This document shows positions 40,952 to 51,538 of a stretch of 64,000 bases of DNA, piece by piece. The notes under the pieces were generated by a model. The model saw nothing but the letters and a program-made list of their open reading frames with translations, was not told the DNA's origin and ran no database searches. Each line of letters opens with the position of its first letter. The first letter of the stretch is position 1. The stretch is from Hyphomicrobium sp. Its GTDB lineage: Bacteria > Pseudomonadota > Alphaproteobacteria > Rhizobiales > Hyphomicrobiaceae. A program made the translations under genes and the position numbers. The stretch lies in assembly GCF_009026145.1 (NCBI RefSeq), contig NZ_WBUE01000002.1, forward strand, positions 186,001 through 250,000, in the 5' to 3' direction.

Positions 40952-41413
40952 TCATTTCTCCTGGAATGTTGGGATGATGCGGACGGTGGCGGTTTTGGTG
41001 AGGGTGGTGCCGTCGAGCGCGAGGCACGAGAGCGTGTAGGTGGTCTCGCCGGTGATGGGTTTGGAGAGGTTGCCGCCGAGCGGGGATTGAAGGCCACTCC
41101 AGCTGTCGCCGTTTTGTCCTTGCACGGTGCAGCTCTGCACGTTGGCGGCGCTCCAGTTCACGTTGGTGGTGTTGCCGGTTCTGACGAGCGAAGGGATGAC
41201 GCGCAGGTCGAGGTTGGGGAGGAGTTGGACGGTGCCGAGCCCTCCGCTGGTATCCCCGCCGCTGTTGTCGTTCTCGTTGAGATCAACGGTCGCTGAGGCG
41301 GTGCACGAGAAAGAGATGCTCGCCCAGCCGGGGGAGTTGCCGTTCTGGTCTTGCGCGAGGACCTTGACCGTCTTTGCGCCGGCAATGGCGTAGGTGCGGC
41401 TCGGACATTTCAA
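40952..41413 (-). pseudogene. C-terminal fragment of an Ig-like/adhesin-type surface protein, upstream part lost at the IS66 region
   Basis: VQSCTVQGQNGDSWSGLQSPLGGNLSKPITGETTYTLSCLALDGTTLTKTATVRIIPTFQEK; frame stays open beyond 41413 toward 41510. Confidence 0.6.
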
Positions 41414-41535
41414 GCCTGTGCACGTGAAGAGCCCACAGTCGCAGCGTACGCCCCCGGTGAAGGCCGTCTTGCGGACGAGGAAGACATAGGTCCTGTTGGT
41501 GACAGTTGGTCACGATTGGGGATTGTTCCGTGCCT

Positions 41536-41964
41536 ATGTCTGGAGATAGGTCCTCGCGGCGCTACGATATCGTTGCCGAGAGTCGGGGGCGGTGGAGCAA
41601 GTCCGAGAAGGAAGCCGTTGCCGCCGAGGCTGCCGCGCCGGATGTCAATGTCTCGGCGATTGCCCGCCGGCATGGCATCAGCCCGAGCCTTCTTTTCCGC
41701 TGGATCAAGATCCATGGACCTCGACCTGGCGAGCCGGCCAAGGCCGCGCCGGCCTTCCTACCTGTGGCACTGCCGTCACCAGGAGTGATCGAGCCCTCGG
41801 AACCCACGGGCCATCCCAGCAAGCGAAGCGGCCGGACCTGTCGCGCGTCCTCGCCCTCTGATGGGCGCATCGAGATCGAACTTTGCAACGGGCGGCTCCT
41901 GCGTGTCGGCACTTGCGTAGATGCGGTGACGCTCAAGCGCCTGATCGACGTCCTGGAGGCGTGA
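41536..41964 (+). CDS. IS66 TnpA (Orf1)
   Basis: VSAIARRHGISPSLLFRWIK...IEIELCNGRLLRVGTCVDAVTLKRLIDVLE. Confidence 0.85.
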   Translation: MSGDRSSRRYDIVAESRGRWSKSEKEAVAAEAAAPDVNVSAIARRHGISPSLLFRWIKIHGPRPGEPAKAAPAFLPVALPSPGVIEPSEPTGHPSKRSGRTCRASSPSDGRIEIELCNGRLLRVGTCVDAVTLKRLIDVLEA

Positions 41965-42311
41965 TGATTCCGGTCCCCTCCGGCGTGCGCGTGTGGATCG
42001 CGAGCGGGTACACCGACATGAGAAAGGGTTTTGCCTCGCTGGCTCTGCTTGTGCAGGAGAAGCTGGCCAAGGATCCGCACGGCGGGCACCTGTTCGTGTT
42101 CCGGGGACGCCGCGGCGACCTCATCAAGATCATCTGGCATGACGGGCAGGGCGCCTGCCTGTTCGCGAAACGGCTCGAGCGCGGTCGCTTCATCTGGCCG
42201 ACGCCTTCGGAAGGCGCGGTGCCGATGACGCGGGCCCAGCTCGGCTACATGCTCGAGGGGATCGATTGGCGGGCGCCGCAGCAGACGTGGCGGCCCGAGA
42301 TCGCGGGGTGA
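41964..42311 (+). CDS. IS66 TnpB (Orf2)
   Basis: VRVWIASGYTDMRKGFASLALLVQEKL...HLFVFRGRRGDLIKIIWHDGQG. Confidence 0.93.
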   Translation: MIPVPSGVRVWIASGYTDMRKGFASLALLVQEKLAKDPHGGHLFVFRGRRGDLIKIIWHDGQGACLFAKRLERGRFIWPTPSEGAVPMTRAQLGYMLEGIDWRAPQQTWRPEIAG

Positions 42312-42400
42312 CTGAACACGTGTGACCTCGGCGACTCGCGTCGTGGATTATCATTGCGAGTCCACCCAGACGATGAGCGAGGCAGCTATGATCATGGGCT

Positions 42401-43979
42401 ATGGCACTCGATCCCAGGCAGCTTCCCAATGACATCGCGACGTTGAAGGCGATGCTCATTGCCTCCGAGAGCCGGGCCGAGGCCGCCGAGACGCGCGCCA
42501 TCGACCTCGACGCCGAGATCGCCAATCTGAAGCTGACCATCGCCAAGATGCAGCGCGAGGCGTTCGGCTCGAACTCCGAGAGGAGCGCCAAGCTCCTCGA
42601 TCAGCTCGAGCTGCAGCTCGCCGAGCTCGTCGAGAGAAAGGCCGAGAACGAGACAGCAACCGCGGTCGCCCATCCTGCCGCTTCTGCGAAGGCCGACAGC
42701 CGCAAGCCAGTGCGCAGGCCGTTGCCGGAGCACCTTCCGCGCGAGCGGCTTGTGCATCCCGCACCGGCAGTCTGCCCTTGCTGCTCGGGGACGAAGTTCC
42801 GCAAGCTCGGCGAGGACGCGATGGAGACGCTCGAGCGCGTCCGGCGCATTGGAAGGTCATCGTGCACGTGCGCGAGCGCCTCGCCTGCCGGACCTGCGAC
42901 ACGATTGTCCAGACGCCAGCGCCTTCGCATCCGATCGCACGCGGCCGCGCGGGACCGAACCTGCTCGCCAATGTACTGTTCGGCAAGTTCGCGGCGCACC
43001 TTCCCTTGAACCGGCAGAGCAAATCTATGCGAACGAGGGCGTCGATCTCGACATCTCGACGCTTGCCGACTGGGTGGGCGCGTGCGCGGCGACGCTAATG
43101 CCTCTGCGCGATGAGATCGAGAAGCACGCCCTCGCCGCCGGTCGCGTCCACGCCGATGACACCACCGTCCCGGTGTTGGCCAGGGGCAAGTGCACGACGG
43201 GACGGTTGTGGACTTACGTGAGGGACGACAAGCCATTCGCTGGCACAGCCGCACCGGCAGCTCTCTATCACTACTCGCCCAACCGCGATGGCGCCCATCC
43301 CGAGACGCATCTGGCCAGCTACACTGGCCCCCTGCAGGCCGATGCCTACGCCGGCTTCAACGGGCTCTACGTCGAAGGCCGCAAGCCGGGACCGATCATC
43401 GAGGCTGCGTGCTGAGCGCACGGGCGACGTAAGTTCTTCGAGTTGGCCGAGCTAAAGAAGGCACCGATCGCCATCGAAGCCGTGAGGCGCATCGATGCTC
43501 TGTTCGCCATCGAGCGCGAGATCAACGGCAAACCGCCGGACGAGCGGCTGGCGGTGCGCCGCGAGCGATCGAAACCCTTGGTCGACGACCTCGAGCAATG
43601 GCTGAGAGAGGCGCGCAAGAGGCTTTCCTCCAAGAACCCACTGGCCAAGGCCATGGACTACACCCTGAAGCGTTGGGACGCCTTCACGCGCTTCCTGGAC
43701 GACGGCCGCATCTGCATGAGCAACAACGCCGCGGAGCGGGCTGTGCGCGGCATCGCCGTTGGCCGGCGCAACTGGACCTTTTGCGGCTCGGATGCCGGAG
43801 GCCGTCGCGCCGCCGTCATGTACACGCTGATCGAGACCTGCAAGCTCAACGGCGTCGACCCGCGCGCCTGGCTCGCCGACGTCTTGGCTCGCATCGCCAC
43901 CCACCCCGTGAGCCGCATCGGCGAGCTTATGCCGTGGGCTTGGACGGCGACGCACGCCCATCAGGCTCAAGCCGCCTGA
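42401..43979 (+). pseudogene. IS66 TnpC transposase with several frameshifts
   Basis: Segments 42401-42840, 42845-43020, 43022-43415 and 43443-43979 in changing frames; RICMSNNAAERAVRGIAVGRRNWTFCGSDAGG. Confidence 0.88.
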
Positions 43980-44010
43980 TCAGGCCGCTATACTCCCGGG
44001 CCTTGGCCGG

Positions 44011-44700
44011 ATGCGTACGTCGCAGCTGGTGAGGACTATGCTCATCGCGCGCAAGAAATTCGTCGACCACATGCTGTCGATTGAGCTCACCATCCGAGGC
44101 TTGCTCAAGGTGCATGGGCTCAAGTTCGGCGCCCCGCATCGCAGCACGTTTGCGGCGAAAGTCGAGAAGCTTCTCGCCGACGCCCCCGAGCTGAGCGCGG
44201 CGATCGAGCCGTTGCTCGAAGCACGCAACGTCATGCGCAAGCAAAAGGTGATCCTCGACCGGCGACTGCATCAGATGGCGCGCAAGGACGAAGTCTGCAA
44301 GCGACTGATGACCGTACCCGGGATCGGGCCGATCATCAGCCTAGCCTACAAGGCGACCATCGACGACCCGAGCCGGTTCCAATCATCCAAGGCGGTCGCA
44401 GCGCATATCGGTCTGAGGCCGCGCATCTATCAATCGGTCGAGCTCGATCGATCGGGCAACATCAGTAAGTGCGGAGATAAGTTTTTGCGACACGCACTGT
44501 ACGAAGCCGCCAACTCACACCTGCGCATCAGCCGGAAGCGCTCTGTTTTGAAAGCGTGGGGACTAAAGCTCGCCAAGCGGGTGGGCAACAAGAAGGCTCT
44601 CGTCGCGGTGGCGCGCAAGCTCGCGATCACAATGCACCGCATGTGGGTCACCGGCTCGGATTTTCAACATGGAGGGCCCGAGATCGAGGCCGCCGCGTAA
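44011..44700 (+). pseudogene. IS110-family transposase, N-terminal domain missing
   Basis: LMTVPGIGPIISLAYKATIDDPSRFQSSKAVAAHIGLRPR; N-terminal DEDD region absent. Confidence 0.82.
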
Positions 44701-45253
44701 GAATGTCCTCGTAGCGTACCCCGCTTTGCCGAGGACGTGGGTTAGGTCAGTCCGCTTTGATCCCTGTGCGACTTGAGAAATCTCAATCTCGGCACGTGCC
44801 GCCAGCTTGGACGACCTAAGCCTCGCCGAACCCCATCATGGAGCAGCGTCTGACTGACTCCGAACAGAAGCGCGGGCCAGGCAGAGCAAGAGTGCTATCG
44901 AGGTAAGTTGCGTTTCGCGCGGTATCTCTGCGCGAGGTGTTGGTCAGTCCGGTTCCGTCCCTGTGAAGGTCATGCGGCCTGTTACGCGCAGCCAGCTTGG
45001 ACGACCGCCACAACGCGACGGTCGTTGGAGGTGACCCTGTGCTCGACACAGGCTCCCGCGGCAACGACCGTAACCCGGATGGGCCGAGACGCCGACTCTG
45101 CACGGCGGCTCGGTCGCGCGCCAACTTGGCGCGCGATAGGCCGTGACCTGACCGCAAGGGAGGGGACCGCCAAAGCTACCAATGTCAAGAAACAAGACTT
45201 GGGGCACCGATGCGTCCAAGTCGGACAAAGGGCTGGACCGAGAGAGAATGCAG

Positions 45254-46063
45254 TTACTCCAGACCACTGAGATAGGTTGCGACGGCTGAAATTTGTTGTG
45301 CGGTCAAGCTGTGAGCAATCGGTTGCATGATGGCGGAGGTGTCTGGATGTGCGGGATCCTGCCCCCGCTCTTTGTCCCAATTCGACAATACCTTTATGAG
45401 GTAAGGATAGACCTGACCTGCCAAACGAGGAAATGCCCCATTACCTTTGGCTTCCGGACCATGACAACTCGCGCAGGGAGGAACATTTGCCTCGGGAATT
45501 CCTTCTTCAAAGATCTTCTTTCCGGCTGGAACCAGATCCTTTGGCGCACCTCCTAGGGGTTTAGGATTGAGCCCATTAAAGTGCTCGGCCAAGGCCGAAA
45601 GCATCGCCGGATTGAGACTGTGGGCCACTTTGAACATGAACTTGTCCGTGCGCCGACGCTCGATAAAAGCCTTTAGCTGGTTCTCAAAGTACTCGGTCTG
45701 TTGTCCCGCGAGGCGCGGTATCGGTGAAGATCCCCGATACCCCTCGCCCGATGGCTGATGACAGGAGGTGCAATATTGGATCTTGGCCTGAAGCCCTCGC
45801 GGAGAACCTGTATTCTCGGCCGCCCGCACTAAGCCAGCGCAAGCCATGGTCAGGACCGCCGCAGACAACGCGAGTTGTAACCCTAAGCCCCTCATGACCA
45901 ATCTCCGGTCGACATTGATGGCAATTCTACCCGTCTCGCGGATCACCTGGAATTCGAGAGTTGCGCAGCGTCTGACTTGCTTCGGCCCCAGTGAAGTGAG
46001 CACGTCAAGCGTGTAGCTCATCCTCGCGCCCAATCGAGAGTGACCTATGGAGTTGATACGCAA
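45254..46063 (-). CDS. Dihaem cytochrome c (c4-like)
   Basis: Two CxxCH motifs: CTSCH and CASCH; start may be internal (~45895). Confidence 0.87.
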   Translation of the reverse strand: MRINSIGHSRLGARMSYTLDVLTSLGPKQVRRCATLEFQVIRETGRIAINVDRRLVMRGLGLQLALSAAVLTMACAGLVRAAENTGSPRGLQAKIQYCTSCHQPSGEGYRGSSPIPRLAGQQTEYFENQLKAFIERRRTDKFMFKVAHSLNPAMLSALAEHFNGLNPKPLGGAPKDLVPAGKKIFEEGIPEANVPPCASCHGPEAKGNGAFPRLAGQVYPYLIKVLSNWDKERGQDPAHPDTSAIMQPIAHSLTAQQISAVATYLSGLE

Positions 46064-46071
46064 ACCTCACC

Positions 46072-47307
46072 TCACTCGGCCGCGAGCCGGACGGTCTCGC
46101 CCTTCGCCAGCGGGCAAGCTTCCCACAGCTCACTCAGCGCATGGACAAGGTGGTCCATCTGCGCGTTCGTGTGCACCGGCGACGGGGTCAGCCGGATGCG
46201 CTCGGTGCCCCGCGGGACGGTCGGATAGTTAATCGGTTGCACGTAGATGGCATAACGGTCGAGCAGAGCATCGGTCACCGCCTTGCAGTGCACCGGATCG
46301 CCGACCGTCACCGGCACGATGTGGCTCGGGTTGCCGACGAGCGGCAGCCCGGCTTCCGACAGCCGGCGCTTCAAGGTCTGTGCGCGCTCGTGCAGCCGCG
46401 CCCGCTCGATGACACTCGTCTCCAGATGGCGGATGCTGGCGAGGGCGCCGGCGGCAAGCGCAGGCGCCAGCGAAGTGGTGAAGATGAAGCCCGACGCATA
46501 GGAGCGGATGGCGTCGCAGCAATCGCGGCTCGCGGCGATATAGCCGCCCATCACGCCGAACCCTTTGGCGAGCGTGCCATTGATGATGTCGACCCGGTCC
46601 ATCACGCCATCACGCTCGGCGATGCCGCCGCCGCGCGGGCCGTAGAGGCCGACGGCGTGCACCTCATCGAGATAGGTGAGCGCGCCGTACTTCTCGGCGA
46701 GATCGCAGATCGGCGTGACGGGTGCGAAGTGGCCGTCCATCGAGTAGACGCTCTCGAACGCGATCAGCTTGGGCGTCGCGCGGTCATACTCCTTGAGCTT
46801 GGCCTCGAGGTCGGCAAGGTCGTTGTGGCGGAAGATGCGCTTTGGACCACCGCCGTGGCGTATGCCGGCGATCATGGAGGCGTGGTTCTTCTCGTCCGAG
46901 AAGATCACCAATCCGGGGAGGAGCTGCGTCAGCGTCGACAGCGTGGCGTCGTTGGCGACGTAAGCGGAGGTGAAAAGGAGCGCCGCCTCCTTGCCGTGCA
47001 GGTCGGCGAGCTCGGCCTCGAGCTCGACGTGATAGTGGCCGGTGCCGGAGATGTTGCGGGTGCCGCCGGAGCCGGCGCCAACGGAGTCGATCGCCTCGTG
47101 CATCGCAGCGATGACGGCAGGGTGCTGGCCCATACCGAGGTAGTCGTTGGAGCACCAGACGGTGATGGGGTGGTGCTGCTGGTCAGCCTTGAAGTGCTCG
47201 GCGGCAGGAAATGCGCCCCGGCGGCGCTTCAGGTCGGCGAAGATGCGGTAGCGGCCTTCGCGGTGGACCGCCTCCAGCGCGTCCCTGAATTTCTTTGCGT
47301 ACTCCAT
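46072..47307 (-). CDS. hemA: 5-aminolevulinate synthase
   Basis: [62 protein letters not shown]. Confidence 0.94.
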   Translation of the reverse strand: MEYAKKFRDALEAVHREGRYRIFADLKRRRGAFPAAEHFKADQQHHPITVWCSNDYLGMGQHPAVIAAMHEAIDSVGAGSGGTRNISGTGHYHVELEAELADLHGKEAALLFTSAYVANDATLSTLTQLLPGLVIFSDEKNHASMIAGIRHGGGPKRIFRHNDLADLEAKLKEYDRATPKLIAFESVYSMDGHFAPVTPICDLAEKYGALTYLDEVHAVGLYGPRGGGIAERDGVMDRVDIINGTLAKGFGVMGGYIAASRDCCDAIRSYASGFIFTTSLAPALAAGALASIRHLETSVIERARLHERAQTLKRRLSEAGLPLVGNPSHIVPVTVGDPVHCKAVTDALLDRYAIYVQPINYPTVPRGTERIRLTPSPVHTNAQMDHLVHALSELWEACPLAKGETVRLAAE

Positions 47308-47402
47308 CGAGCGTCCTTCGCTCCCCGCCACATCGCAACCATAGTTTTCGCAAGCAGGGCAAAGGCTCAGATGCACCCGACCGCACTTCCGCAGAACCGG
47401 GG

Positions 47403-48023
47403 TCACTTGACAAAACTCAGATACGAGGCGAGCGCCTCGATTTCGTCGTCAGAAAGTTTGCTCGCGATGCCCGGCATTGGGACCGCGGCTGCCGCGTGAT
47501 AGCCCTCGCCCCATTGAGCGAGCTTCCTTCGCGAGTAGTAGTACGATTGGCCGGCCAAGCGAGGAATGGCTCTGATCCCCTCGGCATTGGGGCCGTGGCA
47601 GGCAACACAGGAGGGAATATTGGCGGCTACATTTCCGCCGCGATAAAGGGCCTCTCCGGCAGGCGCGAGACGGCTGTCGCCATCGCTTGCCGGCTCGGGA
47701 CAAAGCGTCGAGTAATAGGCGGCCAAAGCGAGCGCCTCTCGTGCGTCCAGATTGACCGCGGCGGGCCACATATACTGCTGGGAAAAGGGGTTGTCGCGAC
47801 CATGGACTTTGAAGCTCCAAAGCTGGCTCTCGATGTACTGACTCCTTTGCCCGGCCAGCTTGGGTGCGGTCGCGTAACCTTGCCCCGAGGGCCCATGGCA
47901 CCACGCGCAGTTGCTGTCGGCGAGGGCCTTGCCGAAACGCAAAGTCTCCTCCTCAGCTGCCGATACACCCGCGGCGGAGCCCAGGAGGGAAAGGAGTGCT
48001 ATCGTTGACTTCATCAGTTTCAT
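47403..48023 (-). CDS. Dihaem cytochrome c (c4-like)
   Basis: CAWCH and CVACH motifs; signal peptide. Confidence 0.88.
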   Translation of the reverse strand: MKLMKSTIALLSLLGSAAGVSAAEEETLRFGKALADSNCAWCHGPSGQGYATAPKLAGQRSQYIESQLWSFKVHGRDNPFSQQYMWPAAVNLDAREALALAAYYSTLCPEPASDGDSRLAPAGEALYRGGNVAANIPSCVACHGPNAEGIRAIPRLAGQSYYYSRRKLAQWGEGYHAAAAVPMPGIASKLSDDEIEALASYLSFVK

Positions 48024-48045
48024 GATCGGACCAAAACGGATGGGC

Positions 48046-48747
48046 CTAGTTCAGAGTGCTGAGATAGGCCGCCACGGCCTCCATTTCTGACCTGCTCAAG
48101 CTCTGTGCAATGGGCTGCATCACCTTTGAATGAGCTGCTCCGCCCCGCTCTCTATCCCAATTCGCCAGCGCCTCGATCGTGTAGGCATAGAGCTGGCCTG
48201 CCAGCCGCGGATTCGGGCCTTGCCCTTCGGCCTCTGGGCCGTGACAGACGGAGCAGGCAGGGACATTGGCATCGGGAATGCCTTCCTCGTAGATTTGCTT
48301 GCCCCGCTCCGCCAGCCGGCCGGGAGCCCTGCCATAGGGCCTTGGATTGAGGTCGGCGAAACGGTCGGCCAGCGCCGATCGCATCGCCGGGCCGATGCCG
48401 TGCACCCGAGACATGATCATGCCGGTATGACTTTGCCGGGTTCCTTCAAGGAACGCCCGCAACTGGTTCTCGATGTACTCCGGCGTTTGTCCCGCCAGCC
48501 GCGGCATGACATAAAATCCGCGATAACCCCGTCCCGACGACCCGTGGCAATCGGTGCAATATTCGAGCTTGGCCCTCAGCCCGCGCATGTAGTGGGCGGC
48601 GCCGGCGTCCGCGCGAACCACGCCTGGGCAGACAAGGCCCAGGAAAGCTAGAGGGAGCAGGACCGCAAACACGATGTGCTGCCGCGCCATGCCTTTTGCG
48701 CTAGGCCTTGCGGCCGCATCGCTCTGACGTCTTGGTCGCGTTGGCAT
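48046..48747 (-). CDS. Dihaem cytochrome c (c4-like), paralogue of 45254
   Basis: CTDCH and CSVCH motifs; PRLAGQTPEYIENQLRAF. Confidence 0.88.
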   Translation of the reverse strand: MPTRPRRQSDAAARPSAKGMARQHIVFAVLLPLAFLGLVCPGVVRADAGAAHYMRGLRAKLEYCTDCHGSSGRGYRGFYVMPRLAGQTPEYIENQLRAFLEGTRQSHTGMIMSRVHGIGPAMRSALADRFADLNPRPYGRAPGRLAERGKQIYEEGIPDANVPACSVCHGPEAEGQGPNPRLAGQLYAYTIEALANWDRERGGAAHSKVMQPIAQSLSRSEMEAVAAYLSTLN

Positions 48748-48756
48748 GTTGCGAAC

Positions 48757-50205
48757 CTAAAAGGCCGTCCACGAATAGAGCAGGACGGTGTTGTCGTCCC
48801 TGGCGTTGCGCCCCATGCCATCGTAGTTGGTACTCGCCCCGTTCAGCTTGTCGTAGTGCCAGTACTGCGCACCAAAGCGCGTATTGAGCCAAGGCCAGAA
48901 GCTGGGACCCCCATGGCTCCAGGGGGAGTAGCCGATGTCGATAACTTCCCCGCTTGTATTCGGCGAGCCGTTAGCCGTCTCGAAGTAGCTGAAAGGCATA
49001 CCATCGGCGTCGAAACCTAAGTCCGTACTGCCGGTTGTGTTGAAGTATCCGAGCGTCACCGACCACCTGGCGTCATATGAATACGTTAGTGAGGCATTGA
49101 ACTGTGCGAGGTGGTTCTTCAGATTTGCCGCCATTCCGTTGAAGACGCTCCCGTACAGTTTTTGCCATTCATAGATGTAGCTCACCCGTGCGGTGAAGAA
49201 ATGCAGGTCACTGAGATACTGGAACTGCGCGTCCCACCCCACATCCGTGATCTGGTCGGCGGGAGACACCATCATGACGTCAGGGATGACATTGGCAGTG
49301 ATGCCGAAGGTGCCGAGCATGAGCGAGTAAACGTCCCAGGTCTTCTCGACCGCCAGGCGCCAATAGGGGGCCGCCCCGTCGAAGGCGAACATGGGCGGAC
49401 CTTCGCCGAGCGCCTGCAGCAGGTCTTTGTCGAGCGTGTTGTAAGCGCTCACGGCGGCGTAAAACATGTTGTTGGCGAAGACATAGCCCCCAGCTCCGGC
49501 CACCATGGCGTCCAGCATGTCAATCAACGGAGCTGGGGTTTCGGGAGCGAATGCGCTGGTGACTGAGCCCATTCCGGGAATGCGCCAGGCGGGTGTCGTA
49601 TTCCACGGGTCCTCGAGCGTCGGGTTGTTGTTGACGTCAAGGCCGTAGATCAGGTCGATGCCGCCGACCTGGGTTCTATTGGCATAGCGAATATCTGCCA
49701 TCTCCAGGGCAAAAACCTCCTCGGCTCGATCGTATGCCGCTTGAATCATCGCACCGAGCTGGCAGTAGATCTGGCCGTCGTAACCAACAATCCAGTCCTG
49801 CACCATCACATTGTTGTTGGTTTTCAAGCCGTTTGGCTCACCGTCCCGGTTCGTTGGCAACTCCGCCAGATCTTTTTGCGTGTGCGTGTAGGTCGGCACC
49901 AGCATGACCGAGATCGGGATCTGGGGCGTCGGGTCAGCCGCCACGCTGTCGCGGCACCGGGTGCCGCCGGCCGTATAGCCATTGAGCTTGAACTGCCGAC
50001 CGTAGGGCGTCAGCTGCGGAAAGGCTCCATTATGGCAGGTCGCGCACGGTTGGCCGGTTTGGCGGGCAAAGCTCGGCACGGCCCAGGCTGGTCCTGCCCT
50101 CAGCGAAAGCCCTGCCGCCAGGGCCAAGGCACAAGCGGTCGCGCCGCCGAAGACGTATAGCGGGGAAAGATCAGTGCCGATGCCGCGATCTCCCCTACGC
50201 GTCAT
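48757..50205 (-). CDS. Cyc2-like outer-membrane cytochrome-porin fusion
   Basis: PSFARQTGQPCATCHNGAFPQLTPYGRQFKLNGYTAGG followed by ~400 aa with beta-barrel-like character ending in aromatic F. Confidence 0.75.
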   Translation of the reverse strand: MTRRGDRGIGTDLSPLYVFGGATACALALAAGLSLRAGPAWAVPSFARQTGQPCATCHNGAFPQLTPYGRQFKLNGYTAGGTRCRDSVAADPTPQIPISVMLVPTYTHTQKDLAELPTNRDGEPNGLKTNNNVMVQDWIVGYDGQIYCQLGAMIQAAYDRAEEVFALEMADIRYANRTQVGGIDLIYGLDVNNNPTLEDPWNTTPAWRIPGMGSVTSAFAPETPAPLIDMLDAMVAGAGGYVFANNMFYAAVSAYNTLDKDLLQALGEGPPMFAFDGAAPYWRLAVEKTWDVYSLMLGTFGITANVIPDVMMVSPADQITDVGWDAQFQYLSDLHFFTARVSYIYEWQKLYGSVFNGMAANLKNHLAQFNASLTYSYDARWSVTLGYFNTTGSTDLGFDADGMPFSYFETANGSPNTSGEVIDIGYSPWSHGGPSFWPWLNTRFGAQYWHYDKLNGASTNYDGMGRNARDDNTVLLYSWTAF

Positions 50206-50548
50206 CCAAATGGTCCCCTCGAGCCCTACTCCCCTTCGCGAGAAGGCAATGCGTCAAACTAGCACGTGGTCTCAGCGGCCGTCCATTTGTGACTGAAATT
50301 TGTGCCGTTTCGGAATGGAGTTGTTGCGCAATCGCCACTCAAAGATACGTGTAAGGATGCTCGAGCCGGCAAACCTAAAAGCGAGCAGAGCCCAGGGCGC
50401 TCGCAATCAAGCTTGCCAGAATCTCTCAGGCGAGAGATGCGGTGAGGATCTCATCGCCACTGGGGCTCAGTTCTGTGCTGAGCCGAGGGTTTGAAGCGGT
50501 CAAGCCAATCAGTCGCCCGGTAATTAGATCAGTCCCCTGAAGCGGTCG

Positions 50549-50851
50549 CTATTCCATGCCGCTGTCGTGAGGCAAAAACTGATCATGAGCATAGGCCACA
50601 GCGCAGCGCCTGAAGAACTTGGCGTTGAGACAGAACTCCGGCAGCGCCTCGGGATGCTCTAGCCAGCTCCGACATTCTCTTTCATGACGACAGAAAATGC
50701 ACTTGCTGCGGGCTGCGTACCAAGCCAGGCCGCCATCGACACGCTCGGCCATCTTCCAGTTCACGGCCATGCGGTCCATCATGCGCATCATCAGCTCCGG
50801 TGCCGGAGAGTTCTGATCAAGCAGGGACAACTGATCGCCAACGCTCATCAT
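50549..50851 (-). CDS. DUF6455-like Cys-containing small protein, paralogue of 40528
   Basis: KCIFCRHERECRSW...EFCLNAKFFRRC. Confidence 0.75.
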   Translation of the reverse strand: MMSVGDQLSLLDQNSPAPELMMRMMDRMAVNWKMAERVDGGLAWYAARSKCIFCRHERECRSWLEHPEALPEFCLNAKFFRRCAVAYAHDQFLPHDSGME

Positions 50852-50944
50852 CTTCCCCTCCTGATTGTCTTCTGTGCCAGGACAGGTCTTCCATCGGATT
50901 TGGAACCTTCTATTTGAAGGATCTCCCTGTCGGCATAGCGCGCA

Positions 50945-50958
50945 TTGATCTAGATCAG
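50945..50958. promoter_or_regulatory. Candidate FNR/FixK box TTGATCTAGATCAG
   Basis: 94 bp upstream of the DUF6455-like gene at 50851. Confidence 0.55.
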
Positions 50959-51538
50959 GCTCTGCCGCGGCTTATTAGCGCGAAAGCTCGTCCCGGGAAC
51001 CTCCTGCTTGCACCTGAGCCAAGCTCTCGGGGCAGGCCGAATCCCGAGCGGTCAAGGCTTCACCGAGAATGCTTGCGGGGGCGTCACGCTCCCCTTCTTC
51101 GCCATCGAGATGCCCCTAGCCGCCGCTCGCGCGAACTCAAAGGGCGCCGTAGCGCACCCTTGTTGGTTGGCGACCGGGGTAGACAACGATACCCTGAGGT
51201 CGGCATCGCTGCTCCAGCTGTTCCGAAAATTCCATGATTTCTGAGCGGTCCATTGGCTCCTCCGCGATCACAGATCGGCCAATGAACCAGAGGCTTGTCA
51301 GGGCCGTGTGTCAGCGTGTCGAATTTTGTGTCGTGGACCCGAGCGCCTCTCGCGAACGTCGATAATCCTCTTGATCTCCTTGATCGGCGTTGCTCGCTTT
51401 GTACAGGTGCTCCATCCTCTCCAGTGCCAACGGCAAGCCCGCCTTTCGGCGGCGGACAGAAGGTCACAAAGAATATTTTCTTCTGCTGAACTCAGTCGTA
51501 TCCTTCCACCGATGCTTTGGAGCTGCAGGAGAACTGCT

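Noticed and set aside
46141-47499. 452-aa plus-strand ORF
   Set aside because: Antisense shadow of hemA with no recognisable domains.
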